Positions 24,534 to 33,885 of a DNA stretch of 64,000 bases are shown one piece after another. Where the stretch lies: the NCBI RefSeq assembly GCF_900143025.1, contig NZ_FRCT01000006.1, positions 216,557 through 280,556 on the forward strand. The letters run 5' to 3'. The stretch is from Ruminococcus flavefaciens (lineage in GTDB: Bacteria > Bacillota > Clostridia > Oscillospirales > Ruminococcaceae). How positions within the stretch are numbered: position 1 is the first letter of the stretch; every line of letters begins with the position of its first letter. The translations under genes and the position numbers were made by a program. The notes under the pieces are model-generated. The model saw nothing but the letters and a program-made list of their open reading frames with translations. It did not search any database and was not told the origin of the DNA.

Positions 24534-26990
24534 TCAGCCGCGAAGCTCTGCTCCGATAGCATTGAGAGCCTTCAGAACGCGCTTCATAGCACCGTCAGCC
24601 TGCTCGTCGGTGAGTGTACCCTCATGTGAACGCATGGAGATAGAGTAAGCGATACTCTTCTTGCCGTTCTTCTTCATATCGTCACTGCGGTATACATCGA
24701 AGAGAGTTACTTTTTCGAGTATCTTGCCAACTGCGCCCTTGATAGCCTTTTCAAGCTCTGCAACAGGCATATCCTCGTCAACAAGGAGACTGAGGTCACG
24801 GGTAGTTGCAGGGAACTTAGGCAGCGGCTGATATGTTATCTTGTCGGCAGCAGCCTCCATAAGCTCTGGGATATTGAGCTTTGCAATGTAGGTCTTTACG
24901 CCTATCTCGTAAGTTTCCTGTACATCAGGGTGAACTTCGCCCATGATACCGAGATACTTGCCGTCCTTTATGATAACTGCGCTTCTGCCTGGGTGGAGAG
25001 CGTACTTCTCGTCGAATTCATCGCAGTCATTTGCGCGGATATACTCAACGTCATCTATTTTGAGCTCTGCAAGGAGCTGTTCTACCATGCCCTTGAGGGT
25101 GTAGAAGTCAGCGTCACCGCCGTACATACCGATAGTAAGTCTCTGAGGCTCGTCAGGGAGCGAATAGTTGTACTTGTGCTTCTGCTTGCCGTTGTTAGCG
25201 AGAGTATCGCCGTTGATAAATGGCTTCTCGACCTCAGCAGGGAGGTACTCCTTAGCTATCTCAAAGAGGCAAGCCTTGTCGTTGCGGTTGTTGTAGTTGA
25301 ATGAGAGAACGTCCAGCATTGAAGGAATAGTAGATGTTCTCATAACGCTTGTGTCCTCACCGAGAGGATTAACGATCTTTACGACCTTGCGGAGCTTGCT
25401 GTCAGCAGGGAGCTTTATCTTGTCGAAATACTTAGGAGATACGAAAGAGTAGGTAGCTATCTCATATCCGCCCAGAGAAACAGCAGCATTTCTGAGAGTA
25501 CGTGCGAACTTCTGCTCCTCTGTGAATTCAGCTCTTGCAACGCCGCGGAAATCAGTTGAAGGAATGTTGTTGTAACCGTAGATACGTGCAACTTCCTCTG
25601 CAACGTCAGCCTTGCAGCCGATATCTATACGGAATGAAGGAGCGATGACCTTTCCGTTTTCGACCTTGAAATCAAGTCTTTCGAGGTATTTTATCATATC
25701 AGCCTCTGAGATATCAGTGCCGAGGAAATTGTTTATCCAATCAGCGCTGAAATCAACAGTAGCAGGAGTCTTGTCTGTGTAGTCGCAGTCAATTACAGTG
25801 TTGAGGACTTCGCCTGCGCCAAGCTCTTCAACAAGCTCAAAAGCACGCTTTAAACAGGTCATGGAGATAAGTCTGTCAACGCCCTTTTCATAGCGTGAGG
25901 AAGCATCTGATTTAAGGCGGAGAGCCTTAGATGTGCGTCTTACCTGAGTAGGCTCGAAGTAAGCAGACTCAAATACAACAGTAGTTGTATCGTCCATGAT
26001 ACCGCTGTATTCGCCGCCCATGATACCTGCAACTGCAACAGGCTTCTTCTCATCGGCAATGACCAGCATATCCTCTGTGAGCTCGCGCTCAACGCCGTCA
26101 AGAGTCATTATCTTTTCGCCGTTCTTAGCGTTGCGGACATTGATATGTGCGCCCTCAACATAACGAAGGTCGAAAGCGTGCATAGGCTGACCGTATTCCA
26201 GCATTACGTAGTTTGTGATATCAACGAAATTATTGATAGGACGAACGCCGCTTGCACGAAGTCTTTCTCTCATCCAGCGAGGTGAAGGACCTATCTTTAC
26301 GTTCTTAACGATACCTGCGCAGTATCTCTGACACTTTTCTGTATTGATGATATCCACTTTGAGCATTGAGTTGATATCACCGTCAACGCCCTTGAATTCG
26401 GGAGCTTTAACCTTTAACTCTGTGCCGTAGGTAGCGGCAGTCTCTCTTGCAAGACCGATAACGCTGAGACAGTCGGGACGGTTCGATGTAATCTCGAACT
26501 CAACGGAAGTATCGTCCAGACCGATAGCAGTGTGGATATCCTCGCCAAGCTTGCAGTCCTCCTCGATGACGAAAACGCCCTCGGGGTCTGCGTAAGGGAA
26601 GTCGTGAGCTGTGAGACCGAGAGTATCGAGTCCGCAGAACATACCGAAACTCTCAACGCCGCGCATCTTGCACTTCTTTATCTTGCCCTCGGGGAGTACA
26701 GCTCCGTCAAGAGCAACAGGAACGAGGTCGCCCTCCTTGACGTTCTTAGCGTTTGTAACTATCTGTATAGGAGCATCTGCACCGATGTCTACCTGACAAA
26801 CGAACAGAGCGTCTGCATTTTCGTGAGGACCTTTAGAGAGTATCTTACCAACTACTACGTTGGAGATATTACTTCCCTCTTTTTCATAGCATTCTACCTT
26901 TGAGCCGCTCATGGTGAGGGCATGGCAGAAATCCTTTATAGGCATATCGGCTTTTACATAGTCGCCGAGCCATTTCATTGATAAATTCAT
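24534..26990 (-). CDS. pheT: Phenylalanyl-tRNA synthetase beta subunit
   Basis: An 818-residue long-form beta subunit of the (alpha-beta)2 enzyme that charges tRNA-Phe. Domains in order: N-terminal segment (MNLSMKWLGDYV); EMAP-like tRNA-binding domain (~40-150, VVVGKILSKGPHENADALFV); B3/B4 editing domain (~200-380); B5 domain (~400-470); catalytic-like module; C-terminal ferredoxin-fold anticodon-binding domain (~720-818, PLPKFPATTRDLSLLVDED). No frameshift; length is normal. It is separated from pheS by an unrelated membrane-protein gene, whereas pheS and pheT are normally adjacent. Under the Phe T-box at 28616-28922. Confidence 0.96.
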   Translation of the reverse strand: MNLSMKWLGDYVKADMPIKDFCHALTMSGSKVECYEKEGSNISNVVVGKILSKGPHENADALFVCQVDIGADAPIQIVTNAKNVKEGDLVPVALDGAVLPEGKIKKCKMRGVESFGMFCGLDTLGLTAHDFPYADPEGVFVIEEDCKLGEDIHTAIGLDDTSVEFEITSNRPDCLSVIGLARETAATYGTELKVKAPEFKGVDGDINSMLKVDIINTEKCQRYCAGIVKNVKIGPSPRWMRERLRASGVRPINNFVDITNYVMLEYGQPMHAFDLRYVEGAHINVRNAKNGEKIMTLDGVERELTEDMLVIADEKKPVAVAGIMGGEYSGIMDDTTTVVFESAYFEPTQVRRTSKALRLKSDASSRYEKGVDRLISMTCLKRAFELVEELGAGEVLNTVIDCDYTDKTPATVDFSADWINNFLGTDISEADMIKYLERLDFKVENGKVIAPSFRIDIGCKADVAEEVARIYGYNNIPSTDFRGVARAEFTEEQKFARTLRNAAVSLGGYEIATYSFVSPKYFDKIKLPADSKLRKVVKIVNPLGEDTSVMRTSTIPSMLDVLSFNYNNRNDKACLFEIAKEYLPAEVEKPFINGDTLANNGKQKHKYNYSLPDEPQRLTIGMYGGDADFYTLKGMVEQLLAELKIDDVEYIRANDCDEFDEKYALHPGRSAVIIKDGKYLGIMGEVHPDVQETYEIGVKTYIAKLNIPELMEAAADKITYQPLPKFPATTRDLSLLVDEDMPVAELEKAIKGAVGKILEKVTLFDVYRSDDMKKNGKKSIAYSISMRSHEGTLTDEQADGAMKRVLKALNAIGAELRG

Positions 26991-27032
26991 ATCATCGATT
27001 TCCTTTCGTATATTTTACTCCGTGACGCAGTA

Positions 27033-27545
27033 TCAGCGTCCTCTGTAGCGCTCCTTTACTTCTGAAAGGAACTGTTCCATTTCGATGTGGAGACTGTCGC
27101 GCTCAAATTTATCGGACATTATCACATAGGCGTGATTGCCGTTTACATGGGTAAAGTCTATATTATAGTTGAAGCCTGCTGTTCTTCTCTGACCTGTGTA
27201 GTCCCTCATGGACATTATATCGTTGGTTCTCCACACAGCGCCGTTATTCATGAACAGCGTGTATTCCTCGTCGGCATAAATTCCGCCCTCGTATCTTATA
27301 GGGCAGCTGTTCTTCCATGCAGTGAGCTCGCTTTTATTTTTAAGTCCCAGCTTTTTGCACATGGAGGAGCTTCCTGTCACCAGCTTTACAGCATAGAATG
27401 CTGCTGCGGCTGCGGCGAATATACATAATATGATGATAAGTGCGCCCAGCTTTTCACCGTTTTCCATAGACCACAACATTTTTATCACACCGCCGACTGT
27501 CAGGAGGATCAATATGGAATACTGACCTATCTGCTTTTTGTCCAT
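27033..27545 (-). CDS. Two-helix membrane protein of unknown function between pheS and pheT
   Basis: A 170-residue protein. Two transmembrane helices (YSILILLTVGGVIKMLW and ALIIILCIFAAAAAAFYAV, within residues ~9-55) are followed by a ~115-residue soluble domain (EGGIYADEEYTLFMNNG, RTAGFNYNIDFTHVNGNHAY). The domain resembles PH-like modules seen in small Firmicute membrane proteins, but I do not recognise the family. It starts 2 nt after the pheS stop and ends 42 nt before pheT, so it is co-transcribed under the Phe T-box. Nothing in it suggests a tRNA role. Confidence 0.72.
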   Translation of the reverse strand: MDKKQIGQYSILILLTVGGVIKMLWSMENGEKLGALIIILCIFAAAAAAFYAVKLVTGSSSMCKKLGLKNKSELTAWKNSCPIRYEGGIYADEEYTLFMNNGAVWRTNDIMSMRDYTGQRRTAGFNYNIDFTHVNGNHAYVIMSDKFERDSLHIEMEQFLSEVKERYRGR

Positions 27546-27547
27546 GA

Positions 27548-28576
27548 TCAGAACTGCTTCAAAAATCTCACATCGTTCTCATAGAGGAGACGGAGGTCGT
27601 TGATATCGTAGCGTCCCATAACCATACGCTCAAGTCCGAGACCGAATGCAAAGCCTGAATATTCCTCAGGATCTATGCCGCAGTTCTCCAGCACCTTAGG
27701 GTGTACCATGCCTGCGCCGAGAAGCTCGATATATCCCTCGTCCTTACACATTGAACAGCCCTTTCCGCCGCAGTTGAAGCAGCTTATGTCTACCTCGCAG
27801 CTTGGCTCGGTGAATGGGAAGTGGTGAGGACGGAAACGGAGCTTGCAGTCGTTGCCGTAGAGCTTTTTCATAAGCATTTCAAGAGTGCCCTTGAGGTCGC
27901 TCATTGTGATGCCCTTGTCAACTACGAGGCCCTCTATCTGGTGGAAAAGAGGGGAGTGAGTAGCGTCAACAGCGTCCGAACGGAAAACTCGACCCGGTGA
28001 GATGATACGGATAGGTGGCTTTTGGTTCTCCATAACGTGTACCTGTACGGAAGATGTCTGGGTACGGAGAAGTACAGACTCGTTTGTGCCCTCGATATAG
28101 AATGTATCCTGAGTATCTCTTGCAGGGTGATCCGGCGGGAGATTAAGAGCCTCGAAAACATGGTAATCGTCGTCGATCTCGGGACCGTCGGCGATATTGA
28201 AGCCCATGCCGATGAATATTTCTCTTATCTCGTTCTCCACCTTGGTAAGTGGGTGGAGCTTGCCGAAAGGAGCGTGCTTGCCGGGGAGAGTAATGTCGAT
28301 CTTTTCCTCTGCAAGCTTAGCAGCCTGTGCGTTTGCTTTAAGTGATGAGAGCTTGCTGTTGAGAGCATCTTCGATATCTGCTCTTACCTTGTTTGCAAGC
28401 TGACCGATAACAGGTCTTTCTTCTGCGGAGAGCTTCCCCATCTGTTTAAGGATAGCTGTGAGCTCACCTTTTTTTCCGAGGAACTTTATCCTCAGGTCGT
28501 CCAGTGCCTTGATCTCTGTGCAGGCATTAAGCTCTTGCTTAGCCAGTGCTTCGATCTTTTCAAGCTGTTCTTTCAT
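27548..28576 (-). CDS. pheS: Phenylalanyl-tRNA synthetase alpha subunit
   Basis: A 342-residue catalytic alpha subunit. An N-terminal coiled coil (residues ~1-85) binds tRNA. The class II core has FDDDYHVFEALNLP-like sequence (DGPEIDDDYHVFEALNLPPDH, ~130), motif 2 (ISPGRVFRSDAVDATHSPLFHQ, ~193) and motif 3 (GFAFGLGLERMVMGRY, ~312). A cysteine-rich insert (CFNCGGKGCSMC) precedes motif 3, as in other Firmicute PheS proteins, and could bind zinc. First gene behind the Phe T-box. Start ATG has GAGGTGAAATA upstream. Confidence 0.97.
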   Translation of the reverse strand: MKEQLEKIEALAKQELNACTEIKALDDLRIKFLGKKGELTAILKQMGKLSAEERPVIGQLANKVRADIEDALNSKLSSLKANAQAAKLAEEKIDITLPGKHAPFGKLHPLTKVENEIREIFIGMGFNIADGPEIDDDYHVFEALNLPPDHPARDTQDTFYIEGTNESVLLRTQTSSVQVHVMENQKPPIRIISPGRVFRSDAVDATHSPLFHQIEGLVVDKGITMSDLKGTLEMLMKKLYGNDCKLRFRPHHFPFTEPSCEVDISCFNCGGKGCSMCKDEGYIELLGAGMVHPKVLENCGIDPEEYSGFAFGLGLERMVMGRYDINDLRLLYENDVRFLKQF

Positions 28577-28615
28577 TATTTCACCTCATAAAATTTAAAT
28601 TAGGAGTTCGGAATT

Positions 28616-28922
28616 AAAAAAAGTCCTGTCCAACAGGACAAGACTTACCTTGCTTTTATACCACCCATTGTCAGGAGAGCCGACACTCTCTTGTCTTTAA
28701 CGCAGACCTACGTTACAGTCTACACAGGAAATGGAGCTTGAATATGTTCCACATGAGCCGCTCTCTTGAACTGCCCTCTTGGATAGCACACTCTTCGAGC
28801 TGCACCCCTTCAACCGTACCCCTCGTGAGTGAACTTCAGCCTGCTTAGTGACGGAACGCTCACACCTTGCCGCTCCTCTCTGATGACACTGTTACAGTCT
28901 TACTCTCTCAGTCAACGGGTTA
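28616..28922 (-). promoter_or_regulatory. T-box leader sensing uncharged tRNA-Phe
   Basis: A minus-strand T-box with core GGGTGGTA. The specifier context is GAAG-TTC-ACTC-ACGAG, with TTC (Phe) at 28831-28833, aligning with the Asn and Trp leaders. TGGT fits the A73 of tRNA-Phe. The terminator GTCCTGT/ACAGGAC (28623-28639) is followed by seven T residues. Controls pheS, the membrane protein and pheT. Confidence 0.93.
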
Positions 28923-28929
28923 TAAGACA

Positions 28930-28958
28930 ATTATATACGCTGTATTCAAAAAAATCAA
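28930..28958 (-). promoter_or_regulatory. Promoter of the phe T-box operon
   Basis: On the minus strand TTGATT (28953-28958), 17-bp spacer, TATAAT (28930-28935), just before the T-box. Confidence 0.82.
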
Positions 28959-29037
28959 GCTTTTTTTTGAAAAAAATCATACTTACCGCAAACTTGTGAA
29001 AAAAAGATGAAGCATTTGAAAAAAATGATACGATTTA

Positions 29038-29066
29038 TTGCATTCTGACTAAAAATGTGTTATTAT
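29038..29066 (+). promoter_or_regulatory. Candidate promoter of the 29108 gene
   Basis: TTGCAT (29038-29043), 17-bp spacer, TATTAT (29061-29066), 42 nt before the start. Weaker match than the others. Confidence 0.5.
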
Positions 29067-29107
29067 TAATATGTATCACTTTATAAATATTGAATGGAGA
29101 TAATACA

Positions 29108-29632
29108 ATGGATAATTTTGCAGAACAGCTCATTAAAAAGAACGAAACAAGCGCTGACAAGACCAGAAGAGTAATGCTTATCGTAGTAGGTGTACTGTTC
29201 ACCATTTCGCTTGCAGCTCTTGCTGTGCTTCAGCTTAGCAACCCTCTTATAGCTTTGCTTGGATTTGCACTTGCTGCCGCCGCAGGCTACGGAACATACT
29301 ATTTCGTTCAGAATACTTATGTGGAATATGAGTATTCCTTTACCAACGGCGAACTTGATGTTGATAAGATAATCGCAAAGAAGAAAAGACGTGAGATGCT
29401 GTCAACGAATGTAAGACAGTTCACCGCATTCGGCAAATACAGCGACGATATTGAGGAAAGCGATGATATGACCATAATATTTGCAACGGATAATATCGCT
29501 TCACATGAGTATTATGCGGACTTCAACGACGAGTCGGCAGGTTCGGCAAGACTGGTATTTGCTCCCGATGAGAGAATGCTTGAGAATATAACCAAATTTC
29601 TCCCTGCAAAGCTGAGGACAAAGCTTTCATGA
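29108..29632 (+). CDS. Two-helix membrane protein (DUF6106-like)
   Basis: A 174-residue protein. A short cytoplasmic N-terminus (DNFAEQLIKKNETSADKTRR) precedes two adjacent transmembrane helices (VMLIVVGVLFTISLAALAV and LLGFALAAAAGYGTYYFV). A ~115-residue soluble domain follows (YVEYEYSFTNGELDVDKI, then KRREMLSTNVRQFTAFGKY). It resembles proteins annotated DUF6106 in Ruminococcaceae; this is from memory. Overall layout is similar to the protein between pheS and pheT (two helices then a soluble domain). Start ATG 29108 has TGGAGAT at the right distance. No function known. Confidence 0.75.
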   Translation: MDNFAEQLIKKNETSADKTRRVMLIVVGVLFTISLAALAVLQLSNPLIALLGFALAAAAGYGTYYFVQNTYVEYEYSFTNGELDVDKIIAKKKRREMLSTNVRQFTAFGKYSDDIEESDDMTIIFATDNIASHEYYADFNDESAGSARLVFAPDERMLENITKFLPAKLRTKLS

Positions 29633-29646
29633 CAGGAGCGAGATAA

Positions 29647-31356
29647 ATAGTCGGTAAAAAAGATAAAAGAGAGCTTATAATCGGGCTTATAGTTCTTATA
29701 GTCTATACAGGCGGACTTATATTCGTCAGCTGTTTCCATGAGCCGTGGTTTGATGAGACACAGGCGTGGCTGATAGCCAAAAGTGCATCATATAAGGAGC
29801 TTTTTACGTATGTCCCACATTATGAGGGACACCCACCGTTGTGGCATCTGCTGCTCGCACCTTTTGCAAAGAACGGTGCTCCCTTTGATATAACCTTAAA
29901 GACAATAAATATAATTTTCTGCACTTCGGCGATGGCTCTGCTGATATTCCGTTCGCCCTTTCCGAAGGCTGTAAGGTATATACTTCCCTTTACATATTTC
30001 TTTTTCTACCATTACGGAGTATACAGCCGCCCATATTCAATGACAATGCTTGCATTCATGCTTGCGGCTATATTCTACAAGGAACGCAACAGCAAGCCGT
30101 GGCGGTATATTTTTTCGCTTTTATTTATATGCCTCACTACAGCCTATGGCTTGATGCTCTCAGGCGGACTTTGTCTTGTATGGACTTTTGAGATAATAGC
30201 CGAGCTCCATAAAGGAAAAAAGCTTGCTTTTTTCTGGAAGGACAAGAGGTTTTATTCTCTCTGCTTAATTCTCGCAGCAGCAGTCTGCATACTTCTTATG
30301 ATAATCCCTGCTGATGATTGCTATTACGGCGGTGTTGATAATTTGCGTCCACTCAAAGATGCTCTGCTCAGCTTAGAGGACTACGGTACTGTTCTTATAC
30401 TTCCTGTTGAGAGCTGGAGCGGAATGCTTTTCGGCTTGAACGGCACAAAGGATTATCCCTCATTATATATTGCAGAGGCTGTAATAGGAGTGCTGATTTG
30501 GGCAGCATTGATAGCCGTAACACGAAAGAATAAGAAATTCCTTACATTCTTTGTGCCATACATCATTATGGCTGTATTTATGTCATTTCACTATATGTCG
30601 GCGCATCACATCGGTATAAGCTCACTTTTCCATGTATTCATATTCTGGATAATGGCAGAGCAGGAGGGCGGTATAAAGATACCAGAGTCCTTCGTGAAAA
30701 TAAAGAACAGCTTCAGATCGCCTATGATACGCAGTATAATTTACGGAGCAAGCGGCATAATATGTCTTATGCCTGTTGTCTACAGCATCGGAGCATCTTA
30801 TTTTGATATAAGAGGCGAGTGCGGAACAAGCAAGATCGCTGAGATAATAAAGAAAAATCATCTTGAGGATAAGAAGATACTGGTGCAATGGTCGGTCAAA
30901 TACGAGGAAAAGGGCGATAATCTTTTCAAGGTGCTGGAAATGCCCTCCGAACATGGAAAGGTCCTGGAAAACAGGACATACCTCATTGCGGATCCTGTTA
31001 TGATACTTCCTTATTTCGACAGAAATATATTTATGAACTTCAATGTGGACTGTCCCGATGATCTTTATATGCATTACAAATATAAAGAGGACGTACAGGC
31101 AGCATTTGCAAAATGGCGGGAGAAGGGGCTTCCTGATTTCATAGTAGATTACTGTCCTCTGGATGAGGTATATGATGAAGAAACACTTGAAGGTGTAAGG
31201 TATCTTCCTGTGTATAAGCTTGAATACAATATATTCTTTAAGCTTGATTTCAATATATGCTATGAGCGCTTTTACATACGTGAGGATCTGCTTCCGGAAT
31301 ATCCTCAGTTCAAATGGATAGACGATCCGAGCGGAAAGGTTTACAAAAGAAAATGA
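29647..31356 (+). CDS. Multi-pass GT-C-like membrane protein, apparent ATA start
   Basis: A 569-residue membrane protein. After a short basic N-terminus it has one span, then the luminal loop EPWFDETQAWLIAKS and, after YKELFTYVPHYEG, HPPLWHLLL. The D-E plus EGHPPLW pattern is the hallmark of a family of predicted GT-C glycosyltransferases (GT39-like). About ten further hydrophobic helices follow, then a soluble C-terminal domain (~380-569). The first usable ATG/GTG/TTG is TTG 29839, which would delete the conserved motif and has no ribosome site. The frame is open back to the TAA at 29644. Directly after that stop stands ATA 29647, 9 nt behind GGAG (29634-29637). I therefore call an ATA start. 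Donor and acceptor are unknown. Confidence 0.7.
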   Translation: MVGKKDKRELIIGLIVLIVYTGGLIFVSCFHEPWFDETQAWLIAKSASYKELFTYVPHYEGHPPLWHLLLAPFAKNGAPFDITLKTINIIFCTSAMALLIFRSPFPKAVRYILPFTYFFFYHYGVYSRPYSMTMLAFMLAAIFYKERNSKPWRYIFSLLFICLTTAYGLMLSGGLCLVWTFEIIAELHKGKKLAFFWKDKRFYSLCLILAAAVCILLMIIPADDCYYGGVDNLRPLKDALLSLEDYGTVLILPVESWSGMLFGLNGTKDYPSLYIAEAVIGVLIWAALIAVTRKNKKFLTFFVPYIIMAVFMSFHYMSAHHIGISSLFHVFIFWIMAEQEGGIKIPESFVKIKNSFRSPMIRSIIYGASGIICLMPVVYSIGASYFDIRGECGTSKIAEIIKKNHLEDKKILVQWSVKYEEKGDNLFKVLEMPSEHGKVLENRTYLIADPVMILPYFDRNIFMNFNVDCPDDLYMHYKYKEDVQAAFAKWREKGLPDFIVDYCPLDEVYDEETLEGVRYLPVYKLEYNIFFKLDFNICYERFYIREDLLPEYPQFKWIDDPSGKVYKRK

Positions 31357-31389
31357 TAATAATTTAATGCTCGAAACGGAGGTTTAAAT

Positions 31390-33096
31390 ATGCAGATAGT
31401 TACACCAAAGCAAATGGGGAGAATTGAGGAGCGTTCTGAAAAGATAGGGGTATCAAAAAGACAGCTCATGGAGAATGCGGGAGGAAAGCTTGCGGAGCTT
31501 ATCGACGGCTATTGCCGTAATGAAGCTAAGCTGAGTCCCGAGGAATGCTCGGTAGTATTTCTCGCAGGTACGGGAAATAACGGCGGCGACTGCTTTGCTG
31601 CGGCGGACATACTTCTGTACAAGGGGTACAGGCTGACTATCATACATATAGGCGGACTTCCGAAAACACCGCTTGCACAGGAGATGATGAGCAGGCTGCC
31701 GAGGGAGAGGATAACCTTTATCGAGGGCTTCCGCAGCGGCAATGTTGAGGCTGCCATAGAAGCGGCAGAGCTGGACTATATGACTATACAGCCGAGAAAG
31801 CCTGATATCTCCGATGATAAGCATGAGCATAACCCGCTTGATGATATACTCAATGCAGAGAAGAAGCGCATGGGGCTTATAAAGGGAGCTGTAGTAGGTG
31901 CACAGGTACTTGTGGACGGCGTATTCGGAACAGGCTTCCACGGAAGTCTTGACAAGGATATCATCGGTATTTTTGGCATCGGTACTGCTGCATACAGGGT
32001 AGCTGTTGATGTGCCGAGCGGCGGAAACAGCGCATCGGGTACTGTTTCGGCAGGTATATTCAAGGCAGACGAGACACTGACCTTCGGCTTTATAAAGTCG
32101 GGTATGTCGCAGTTCCCACTGAAGAAATACTGCGGAAAGATCACTATAGCAGATATCGGTATACCCGATGAAGCTCTTAAAATACTTGAAGGCGACAGAA
32201 AATACTTCAGGATAGAAAGGAACTTCCTTGCAGCTTATCCTCCGAAGAGGGAAAGGGACTCACATAAGGGCAATTTCGGAACTGTTCTCGTTATCGCGGG
32301 AAGCTCCTCAATGCGCGGAGCAGCAGCCTTTGCAGCTCTCGGAGCACTTCGCAGCGGTGTTGGACTTGTCCGCGTTGCTTCTGTTGAGAAATGCATAGAC
32401 ACAGTTTCCGTGCTTGCGCCCGAGGCTACATTTATCGAGCTTGACAGCGATGATTACGGCTTCATGTTGTATGACAGCAGCTGCGAGCCCATTGCCGAAG
32501 CTATGAAAAAGGCTACGGCAGTAGTAATAGGCTGCGGCATGGGAGTCACTCCCGATACTATCGAGCTCACGAAATTTGTTACGCAGAATGCGCCCTGTCC
32601 CGTAATAATCGACGCAGATGGAATAAACTGCATAGCAAAGGACATAGATATTTTAATGAAGAAGCGAACAGATGTCATCATAACTCCTCATACGGGAGAG
32701 ATGGCAAGGCTTCTCAACTGCGATACGCAGATGATATCCGAGAACAGGCTGCTTGCTGCGGAGAAGTACGCCGAGCAGTACGGCATAACAGTAGTGCTGA
32801 AAGGCGGCGGTACTGTCGTTGCCGATAACTGCTATACAGCGGCAAACCATACAGGTAATGCAGGCATGAGCGTAGGCGGCAGCGGTGATGTTCTTGCAGG
32901 TATAATAGGCTCTGCTGTTGCACAGGGCTGCGGAATATTTGACGGTGCCTGTGCAGGAGTGTATATGCACGGACTTGCAGGCGATATCGCGGCACAGAAG
33001 CTGAGTATGGAAGCAATGCTGCCGAGGGATATAATCGGCAATCTTCCCGATGCATTCGGTATACTAAAGGAAAAGAAGAAAAATATGACCGTATAA
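31390..33096 (+). CDS. nnr: Bifunctional NAD(P)H-hydrate epimerase / ADP-dependent NAD(P)H-hydrate dehydratase
   Basis: A 568-residue fusion that repairs hydrated, inactive NADHX and NADPHX. The N-terminal YjeF_N epimerase domain (residues ~1-240) has LAGTGNNGGDCFAAA at ~57 and VDGVFGTGFHG at ~177. It carries an insertion of about 30 charged residues (RKPDISDDKHEHNPLDD) between the usual strands. The C-terminal carbohydrate-kinase-like dehydratase domain (~280-560) has HKGNFGTVLVIAGS, TPHTGEMARLL and the ATP-binding GMSVGGSGDVLAGIIG at ~492. Start ATG 31390 has GGAGG upstream. Metabolite-repair housekeeping gene. Confidence 0.93.
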   Translation: MQIVTPKQMGRIEERSEKIGVSKRQLMENAGGKLAELIDGYCRNEAKLSPEECSVVFLAGTGNNGGDCFAAADILLYKGYRLTIIHIGGLPKTPLAQEMMSRLPRERITFIEGFRSGNVEAAIEAAELDYMTIQPRKPDISDDKHEHNPLDDILNAEKKRMGLIKGAVVGAQVLVDGVFGTGFHGSLDKDIIGIFGIGTAAYRVAVDVPSGGNSASGTVSAGIFKADETLTFGFIKSGMSQFPLKKYCGKITIADIGIPDEALKILEGDRKYFRIERNFLAAYPPKRERDSHKGNFGTVLVIAGSSSMRGAAAFAALGALRSGVGLVRVASVEKCIDTVSVLAPEATFIELDSDDYGFMLYDSSCEPIAEAMKKATAVVIGCGMGVTPDTIELTKFVTQNAPCPVIIDADGINCIAKDIDILMKKRTDVIITPHTGEMARLLNCDTQMISENRLLAAEKYAEQYGITVVLKGGGTVVADNCYTAANHTGNAGMSVGGSGDVLAGIIGSAVAQGCGIFDGACAGVYMHGLAGDIAAQKLSMEAMLPRDIIGNLPDAFGILKEKKKNMTV

Positions 33097-33149
33097 ACTG
33101 CGGCAGGATGTGAAAATGTATTTTCATTACTATGAACGGAGCTGGTATT

Positions 33150-33770
33150 ATGAAAAGAGTTTTTACATTCGTATTGACAATTGCAGTTGTGCTGTGTATG
33201 ACAGCCTGTGCATTGCCTGTTGGCGGAAAAGACAGTTCACGCAAAAACGGGCTGGCGAGTCCTTTTTCTGCGTCTGTCAGCATTACCCTTGACCGTCTTG
33301 AAGCCGAGGGAAATATCAAACGCTTTGGCGAGGGAGTGTGGGAGATAGAGTTTTCTGCGCCTAATACTCTCAGCGGCGTAAAGCTGGAATTCAGCGAGGG
33401 AAGCGTTATAGCTTCCTACAAGGGGCTGACCTTTTCCGTACCTCAGTCGGCTGTGCCTGTGAAGGCTATGATGCTCAATCTTATGAAGGCAGTGGAGGAA
33501 AATGCGAAAAAGGAGGAGCTCAGCGGCAGGGAGGACGGCGATATGCTGAAGGTGGAGGGCAGTCTTGACGGCGGAGATTACACCCTTTCCGTTGACAAGA
33601 ATGGACTCCTCAGCGGCTTTGATATGCCAAACAATAAGCTGACAATGAGGTTTACAGATATGAAAACGGCAGAAATAACCGTGGATCAGGGAACTGCCGA
33701 AACGGTCACAACAACTGTTGCAGTGACTTCTGTTGCGACTGCACAGACAACAGTTACAACGACTGTATAG
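33150..33770 (+). CDS. Small lipoprotein with Thr-rich C-terminus
   Basis: A 206-residue predicted lipoprotein. Signal peptide MKRVFTFVLTIAVVLCMTAC with lipobox MTAC at Cys ~20. The body (~40-175) is a beta-rich domain (LEAEGNIKRFGEGVWEIEF, LEFSEGSVIASYKGLTF, LTMRFTDMKTAEITV), and the C-terminal ~25 residues are Thr/Val-rich. Start ATG 33150 has GGAG at 33137; the same frame opens six codons earlier, which would extend the signal unnaturally. Function not recognised. A strong terminator follows. Confidence 0.75.
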   Translation: MKRVFTFVLTIAVVLCMTACALPVGGKDSSRKNGLASPFSASVSITLDRLEAEGNIKRFGEGVWEIEFSAPNTLSGVKLEFSEGSVIASYKGLTFSVPQSAVPVKAMMLNLMKAVEENAKKEELSGREDGDMLKVEGSLDGGDYTLSVDKNGLLSGFDMPNNKLTMRFTDMKTAEITVDQGTAETVTTTVAVTSVATAQTTVTTTV

Positions 33771-33777
33771 TATTCAG

Positions 33778-33801
33778 CGGACAGCAATTGCTGTCCGTTT
33801 T
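33778..33801 (+). terminator. Intrinsic terminator after the small lipoprotein gene
   Basis: CGGACAGC (33778-33785), loop AATT, GCTGTCCG (33790-33797), then TTTT. Confidence 0.85.
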
Positions 33802-33824
33802 CATTTATATGAAAAAATTCTCAG

Positions 33825-33853
33825 TTGATTATTTTAGCAAACTATGGTATAAT
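33825..33853 (+). promoter_or_regulatory. Promoter of the DUF3810 gene and perhaps the lipoprotein array
   Basis: TTGATT (33825-33830), 17-bp spacer, TATAAT (33848-33853), 32 nt before the start codon. Confidence 0.8.
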
Positions 33854-33885
33854 TAGTTTGATTTCAGATAAGTCAAAGGGGGAGC

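Noticed and set aside
29839..31356. TTG 29839 as the start of the GT-C-like membrane protein
   Set aside because: It has no ribosome site and would remove the conserved WFDE and EGH residues encoded just upstream in the same frame.
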